From positions 1-9,156 of the forward strand of contig JABMRO010000167.1 of NCBI GenBank assembly GCA_013202635.1: DNA of 9,156 nt, given 5' to 3'. The position numbers were made by a program, and so were the translations under genes. The notes beneath the pieces are model-generated. The model saw only the letters and a list, made by a program, of their open reading frames with translations. It was not told the origin of the DNA and searched no databases. Position 1 is the first letter of the stretch. Each line of letters starts with the position of its first letter. Positions 6,244-9,156 of the stretch are shown piece by piece. This stretch comes from Planctomycetota bacterium. Lineage in GTDB: Bacteria; Planctomycetota; Phycisphaerae; Sedimentisphaerales; Anaerobacaceae.

Positions 6244-7680
6244 CTACTTATTAAGCCTCATAAGCTCAAGCCATTCACGGACCCTTTGCTCGACACCTTC
6301 GTTATATTCCTCCTCTGATAATTGAATAGCGGGCCTCCGCCCTACCTGTATTTTTTTGCCATCCGCTTTCGTTATGACCTGCTTCAAAAGAAAAGAGTGT
6401 ACTATCGGATCGAGTTTCTCACCGAGTGAGTAAACTTGCCTGACAATTTCTCTCAACGACACTTGATGCTCTTGGAACTTTTGCATCGCAATATTCAACC
6501 TGAATTTCTCATTCGTGGGCAATCCTTCTGCTTTGCATTTTTCCTCCAGTTGGTTGGCAGTGATGACGCTAACAACGACATCACAGCCGGGCGATTGTCT
6601 CACTCTATCATTAGAGGGCAAAAGCAAATACCAGTTAATTATTACACCATCATGTTTCAACCGACCAAGTAAAATCGGGTGGTCATATGAATACGTTTCG
6701 TCATATCTATCAAACAAATCTGATTGTCCGTAATATGTCCACGGATGACCGGTTGAGATTTCCCGCCTTGTCTGATCGCTAAGACGAGTTGAACAAACCA
6801 TATATTTCAACCCATTCTCGCACGCTTTTAATTCATGTACGGCAAATACAAAACCCAGACATTTTCGTGTAAATATTGCCGTGTCCAAAGGGTATAGTTC
6901 CTCAATCCACTCCCGCGGATTTATTACTTTCACGTCTTGACCAAATTTAGGCGAAAAACGGTTCTGGTCAATCACTATGTCATATTCCACGGAAGCCCGA
7001 GATTCGACTTTCTGGCCCCTAAGTTCTCTGACTTGTATGACCTGACGTACATAATTCTTTCCATCGACCCATATAGAAACTTTGGCTCCAGAGTCTGAAA
7101 GGACATACATATCGCACGGAATCCCGTCAATAACCATATCACCTGAAGAAACTCTATTTGGATCATATCGGAGCCACTCAGCACAATATTGACGTGCAAA
7201 TTCGTCATTGTCTCGGTAACTTTTTAGCTGAACTATAAACTCTTTTTCTAACGCATACCGCCATTCATATCGTCCATTGTCAATTCGCATATGTGTTCGG
7301 CCTTCGTAACGTTCCTCCTCCACAATCCCGGCTTCACGGTCATACCATATTTCGTGATCCTTGAACCATTTATCATCACGATATTCCTTTATAACTATAT
7401 GAAGTGTTCGTGCTTGTTCGAAGGCTTCTACTGCATTTGCATAGAGTGTCTTCTGGCCGTCACTAAATAAAAAGAACAGCCCAATAATGATTAACGCGGC
7501 AGCAGCTAATTTTGTTATTCTGCTTTTCATAATAATTCTCCAGATTTTTATTTGCCGAGATTGCTTTGCCATAGCGCGAAGGAGGTTCTGTTCGAGCTTG
7601 TCGCAATGTTTTGCATCAGGAGTGTCATCAAACTTTATATTACTAACGAAATCTTCAAATTGTTTTTCGTTATCGTTCAT
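6244..7680 (-). CDS. sigma-linked membrane protein, LolA-like; candidate anti-sigma factor
   Basis: 478 aa with one transmembrane helix at about 55-73 (ITKLAAAALIIIGLFFLF). The N-terminal 50 residues should be cytoplasmic: FEDFVSNIKFDDTPDAKH (8-25), then a charged helix (CDKLEQNLLRAMAKQ). The remaining 400 residues should lie outside the cytoplasmic membrane. Residues about 80-255 are rich in alternating beta-strand patterns (DGIPCDMYVL, KVSIWVDGKNYVRQV), resembling the LolA/LolB-like sheet found in many bacterial sigma regulators. Residues about 260-478 match nothing I know. The gene overlaps the ECF sigma gene by 11 nt and has an SD inside it, the standard arrangement for a sigma factor and its regulator. 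I infer that the cytoplasmic segment binds the sigma factor. I see no zinc-binding HxxxCxxC motif, so it is not a classical ZAS anti-sigma factor. It ends before a strong terminator. Confidence 0.8.
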   Translation of the reverse strand: MNDNEKQFEDFVSNIKFDDTPDAKHCDKLEQNLLRAMAKQSRQIKIWRIIMKSRITKLAAAALIIIGLFFLFSDGQKTLYANAVEAFEQARTLHIVIKEYRDDKWFKDHEIWYDREAGIVEEERYEGRTHMRIDNGRYEWRYALEKEFIVQLKSYRDNDEFARQYCAEWLRYDPNRVSSGDMVIDGIPCDMYVLSDSGAKVSIWVDGKNYVRQVIQVRELRGQKVESRASVEYDIVIDQNRFSPKFGQDVKVINPREWIEELYPLDTAIFTRKCLGFVFAVHELKACENGLKYMVCSTRLSDQTRREISTGHPWTYYGQSDLFDRYDETYSYDHPILLGRLKHDGVIINWYLLLPSNDRVRQSPGCDVVVSVITANQLEEKCKAEGLPTNEKFRLNIAMQKFQEHQVSLREIVRQVYSLGEKLDPIVHSFLLKQVITKADGKKIQVGRRPAIQLSEEEYNEGVEQRVREWLELMRLNK

Positions 7681-8275
7681 TTTCGAACACCTCTGATTTC
7701 TCTGACTTCGGCGAGCTCAGTCGAGCCGTGAACTCTGCGGCTAAAACCTTTCGCAATTTGGCAAGTGCCCGCGTCAACTGGCTGCGGACTGTGCCGGGAC
7801 TGGAACCAAGCACCTCGGCGATTTCAGTTAATTTAAGATTTTCAAAAAAACGCAGTGTGATGATAGTTTGGTACCGCGGCCTCAAAGAAAATACAACTTC
7901 TCTCAAAAGAGTCAGTTTCTCAGCCGATTCTTTACAGTCAGCGACCTGACTGTTAACCTGCTCGCGTGCGACTTTCAACAGACGATTTCGACGAGCGGTT
8001 TTTCTCAAATGGTTATTAACGGCATTGGTTGCGATTCTATAAAGCCAGTTGCGAAATTGATGTTCATTGCCTTTGAATCCGTGAATATTCTCTACAACCT
8101 TTAGAAATACCTCGGAAGTAACGTCTTCGGCCTTTGCCCTTTCAAACAGCCGATGCACGCAGTAGCGAAATACCGCATCATAATGGCTGCGATATAACTG
8201 CACAAAGGCTGTGCTGTCATCACGGGCCCGGGCTATTAACGGCTTCTCGTCAGTCGCTTTAATACCTTTATCCAC
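7670..8275 (-). CDS. ECF-type RNA polymerase sigma factor
   Basis: Sigma-70 family group 4 (ECF) protein, 201 aa from the GTG at 8275. Region 2 spans about residues 24-94 (FVQLYRSHYDAVFRYCVHR, AEDVTSEVFLKV, then FRNWLYRIATNAVNNHLRK). Region 4 spans 124-176 and has the helix-turn-helix LTEIAEVLGSSPGTVRSQL. It binds core RNA polymerase and directs it to a specific promoter set. I prefer the GTG start because GGAGAG lies 8 nt upstream. A longer reading from GTG 8317 or ATG 8314 lacks an SD and would start upstream of, or at, the transcript start predicted from the -10 at 8319-8324. The short tail (RLSSPKSEKSEVFENER) lacks the extra domains found in some planctomycete ECF proteins. Its 3' end overlaps the candidate regulator by 11 nt, so the two are probably translationally coupled. 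Confidence 0.93.
   Translation of the reverse strand: MDKGIKATDEKPLIARARDDSTAFVQLYRSHYDAVFRYCVHRLFERAKAEDVTSEVFLKVVENIHGFKGNEHQFRNWLYRIATNAVNNHLRKTARRNRLLKVAREQVNSQVADCKESAEKLTLLREVVFSLRPRYQTIITLRFFENLKLTEIAEVLGSSPGTVRSQLTRALAKLRKVLAAEFTARLSSPKSEKSEVFENER
7688..7693 (-). promoter_or_regulatory. ribosome binding site of the anti-sigma candidate, inside the sigma gene
   Basis: GAGGTG on the minus strand lies 7 nt before the ATG at 7680 and is embedded in the last codons of the sigma gene. With the 11-nt gene overlap it points to coupled translation of the pair. Confidence 0.6.
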
Positions 8276-8283
8276 GCTGATTA

Positions 8284-8289
8284 CTCTCC
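8284..8289 (-). promoter_or_regulatory. ribosome binding site that decides the sigma start
   Basis: GGAGAG on the minus strand lies 8 nt before the GTG at 8275. The upstream ATG (8314) and GTG (8317) have no comparable purine-rich sequence, so this site favours the shorter protein. Confidence 0.55.
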
Positions 8290-8318
8290 GGAGTTTACAG
8301 GTGCCAACTATCATCACT

Positions 8319-8324
8319 ATTATA
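8319..8324 (-). promoter_or_regulatory. possible -10 element of the sigma gene promoter
   Basis: A perfect TATAAT on the minus strand lies 43 nt before the preferred GTG. No good -35 lies at 16-18 nt; TTGCCG is 21 nt upstream, which is too far. The assignment rests on the -10 match and its place in the divergent intergenic region. Confidence 0.35.
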
Positions 8325-8385
8325 AATGCGCAGCAGATAAAAACGCGGCAAAAAATATCAGAAATTAATCACAGATTACAAAAAA

Positions 8386-8412
8386 GTCGTCCCGAGCGAA
8401 GTCGAGGGATCT
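8386..8412. repeat. short dispersed-type repeat (GAGCGAAGTCGA core)
   Basis: The 27-bp element has core CCCGAGCGAAGTCGAGGG with flanks GTCGT and ATCT. It closely resembles a small intergenic repeat (consensus about GTCATyCTGAGCGAAGtCGAAGrATCT) that I recall from many environmental bacterial genomes. It can fold only imperfectly. It occurs once in this window, between the divergent sigma and HAD genes, so its repeat nature rests on recollection rather than on copies seen here. Confidence 0.45.
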
Positions 8413-8432
8413 GTTAAAAACTAAATCTCTGA

Positions 8433-8461
8433 TTGAAAAATCGCTCCTTATATGCTATACG
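8433..8461 (+). promoter_or_regulatory. candidate sigma70-type promoter of the HAD gene
   Basis: TTGAAA (8433-8438, 5/6 match), a 17-nt spacer and TATACG (8456-8461, 4/6 match). The predicted transcript start is near 8468, only a few bases before the ATG at 8471. The mRNA would then be leaderless or nearly so, which fits the absence of any SD. Confidence 0.4.
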
Positions 8462-8473
8462 CTAAACGCTATG
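8453..8473 (+). repeat. three tandem 7-mers at the HAD start codon
   Basis: TGCTATA, CGCTAAA and CGCTATG follow each other without gaps (pattern yGCTAwr), and the last includes the ATG. The array overlaps the proposed -10 element. It is short, so chance or slippage remains possible. Confidence 0.4.
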
Positions 8474-9156
8474 GATAAATTGTATGGTCTAATATTCGAT
8501 GTTGACGGTGTCATTGCCGATACCGAGGCTGCCAATGCAAGGGCTTCTATCAAGGTTTTTGCCGACTTCCTCGGTCTCGAAGGTGTTGTACGCAAGGATT
8601 TCGAGGCGGGCCTTGGCCGGGGAGCCGAGGAATACGTCAAAGCCGGCGCCAGGACCCACGGTATGGAACTGACCGATGAACAAATCCAAAAAATAACACA
8701 ACTGCGTCAGGAATATTTCCTGAAGGTTCTTAAAGAAGAATCGATGCCACCCTTCCCCGGCGTGCTGGAATTAATGGAAAAGGCGATGCAGAGAGAAGAT
8801 TTCCGCCTTGCCATCGCGACGTCAGGAACACATGAGAAATCCCGTGCAGTTTTAGAAGCCGCAAACATTCCTTATAAAAAGATGGTTTATATACACGGCG
8901 ACCACGTTAAAAATAAAAAGCCCAACCCGGAGCTTTTCCTTCTCGCCGCCGAAGGTATAGATATTGAACCGGCCAATTGCGTTGTAATAGAGGACGCTCC
9001 CAACGGCGTCCAGGCCGCCAAAGCCGCCGGGGCTAAGTGTATCGCCGTAACAAATTCCACAAACGCTGCAAATCTTTCCGAAGCTGATTTAGTCTGCGAT
9101 TCACTCGAAAAGATAAACCTTGACGTAATCAAAATGCTAATCCAAAAAAATATTTA
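8471..9156 (+). CDS. HAD superfamily hydrolase, beta-phosphoglucomutase/phosphatase-like, 3' edge cut
   Basis: 228 complete codons; the window ends on TA of the next codon, probably a stop, since the protein already has a full family length. HAD subfamily IA motifs are all present: motif I IFDVDGV with nucleophile D10 and acid/base D12; motif II ATSG with S118; motif III K150 in NKKPNPELF; motif IV E174/D175 in VIEDAPNGVQAAKAAG. A helical C1 cap fills about residues 16-95. It should transfer or hydrolyse phosphate from a small molecule in the cytoplasm with Mg2+. The cap has LGRG rather than the SRxxSL motif of true beta-phosphoglucomutases, so a sugar-phosphate or other small phosphatase is as likely. 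The ATG start places D10 where the family expects it, and there is no SD. It diverges from the sigma gene; its operon partners lie outside the window. Confidence 0.92.
   Translation, partial: MDKLYGLIFDVDGVIADTEAANARASIKVFADFLGLEGVVRKDFEAGLGRGAEEYVKAGARTHGMELTDEQIQKITQLRQEYFLKVLKEESMPPFPGVLELMEKAMQREDFRLAIATSGTHEKSRAVLEAANIPYKKMVYIHGDHVKNKKPNPELFLLAAEGIDIEPANCVVIEDAPNGVQAAKAAGAKCIAVTNSTNAANLSEADLVCDSLEKINLDVIKMLIQKNI

Noticed and set aside
8489..8701. Minus-strand frames opposite the HAD gene
   Set aside because: They oppose the clear HAD motifs on the plus strand and have no start signals.

Overview
The window looks like chromosome from a Planctomycetota bacterium, possibly a Phycisphaerae/Sedimentisphaerales-type lineage. 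The taxon is inferred from gene style, not from a marker gene: a Tat-exported lipoprotein-type sulfatase with a CxPTR site, and an ECF sigma factor overlapping a one-TM, LolA-like anti-sigma candidate whose N-terminal motif I associate with that group. I see no phage, transposase, integrase, CRISPR or toxin-antitoxin genes. Coding density is ordinary and almost every gene lies on the minus strand.

Layout, left to right. (1) Bases 1-41 are the 5' half of a minus-strand tRNA-Ser(GCT) cut by the window edge, with its own plausible promoter at 57-85. (2) Bases 117-4835 form a likely minus-strand operon, read from right to left. It holds an M16 peptidase-fold subunit without catalytic residues, an M16 zinc protease with HxxEH, a Tat/lipobox type I sulfatase, and a 146-aa unrecognised protein. 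Gaps are 8, 15 and 31 nt, and a good sigma70-type promoter lies at 4883-4911. (3) Bases 4967-6001 encode a class I SAM-dependent methyltransferase with a long unassigned N-terminal region. (4) A strong intrinsic terminator at 6142-6174 closes the next unit. (5) Bases 6244-8275 are an ECF sigma gene overlapping by 11 nt a membrane protein that is probably its regulator. (6) Bases 8276-8470 are a divergent intergenic region with a short dispersed-type repeat and candidate promoters. (7) From 8471 to the window end runs a plus-strand HAD hydrolase, apparently lacking only its stop codon.

How the genes may work together. The two M16 proteins are mutually complementary: one keeps the zinc site, the other keeps the Arg/Tyr pair. 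They should therefore form a heterodimeric peptidase. Its co-transcription with a membrane-anchored sulfatase hints at a shared envelope or extracellular role, but the sequence does not name a substrate. The sigma/membrane-protein pair is a candidate transmembrane signalling unit with unknown targets. I found no clearly unprecedented system. The most interesting points are the M16/M16/sulfatase operon, the unusual sigma-linked membrane protein, and the unassigned halves of the methyltransferase and of that membrane protein.
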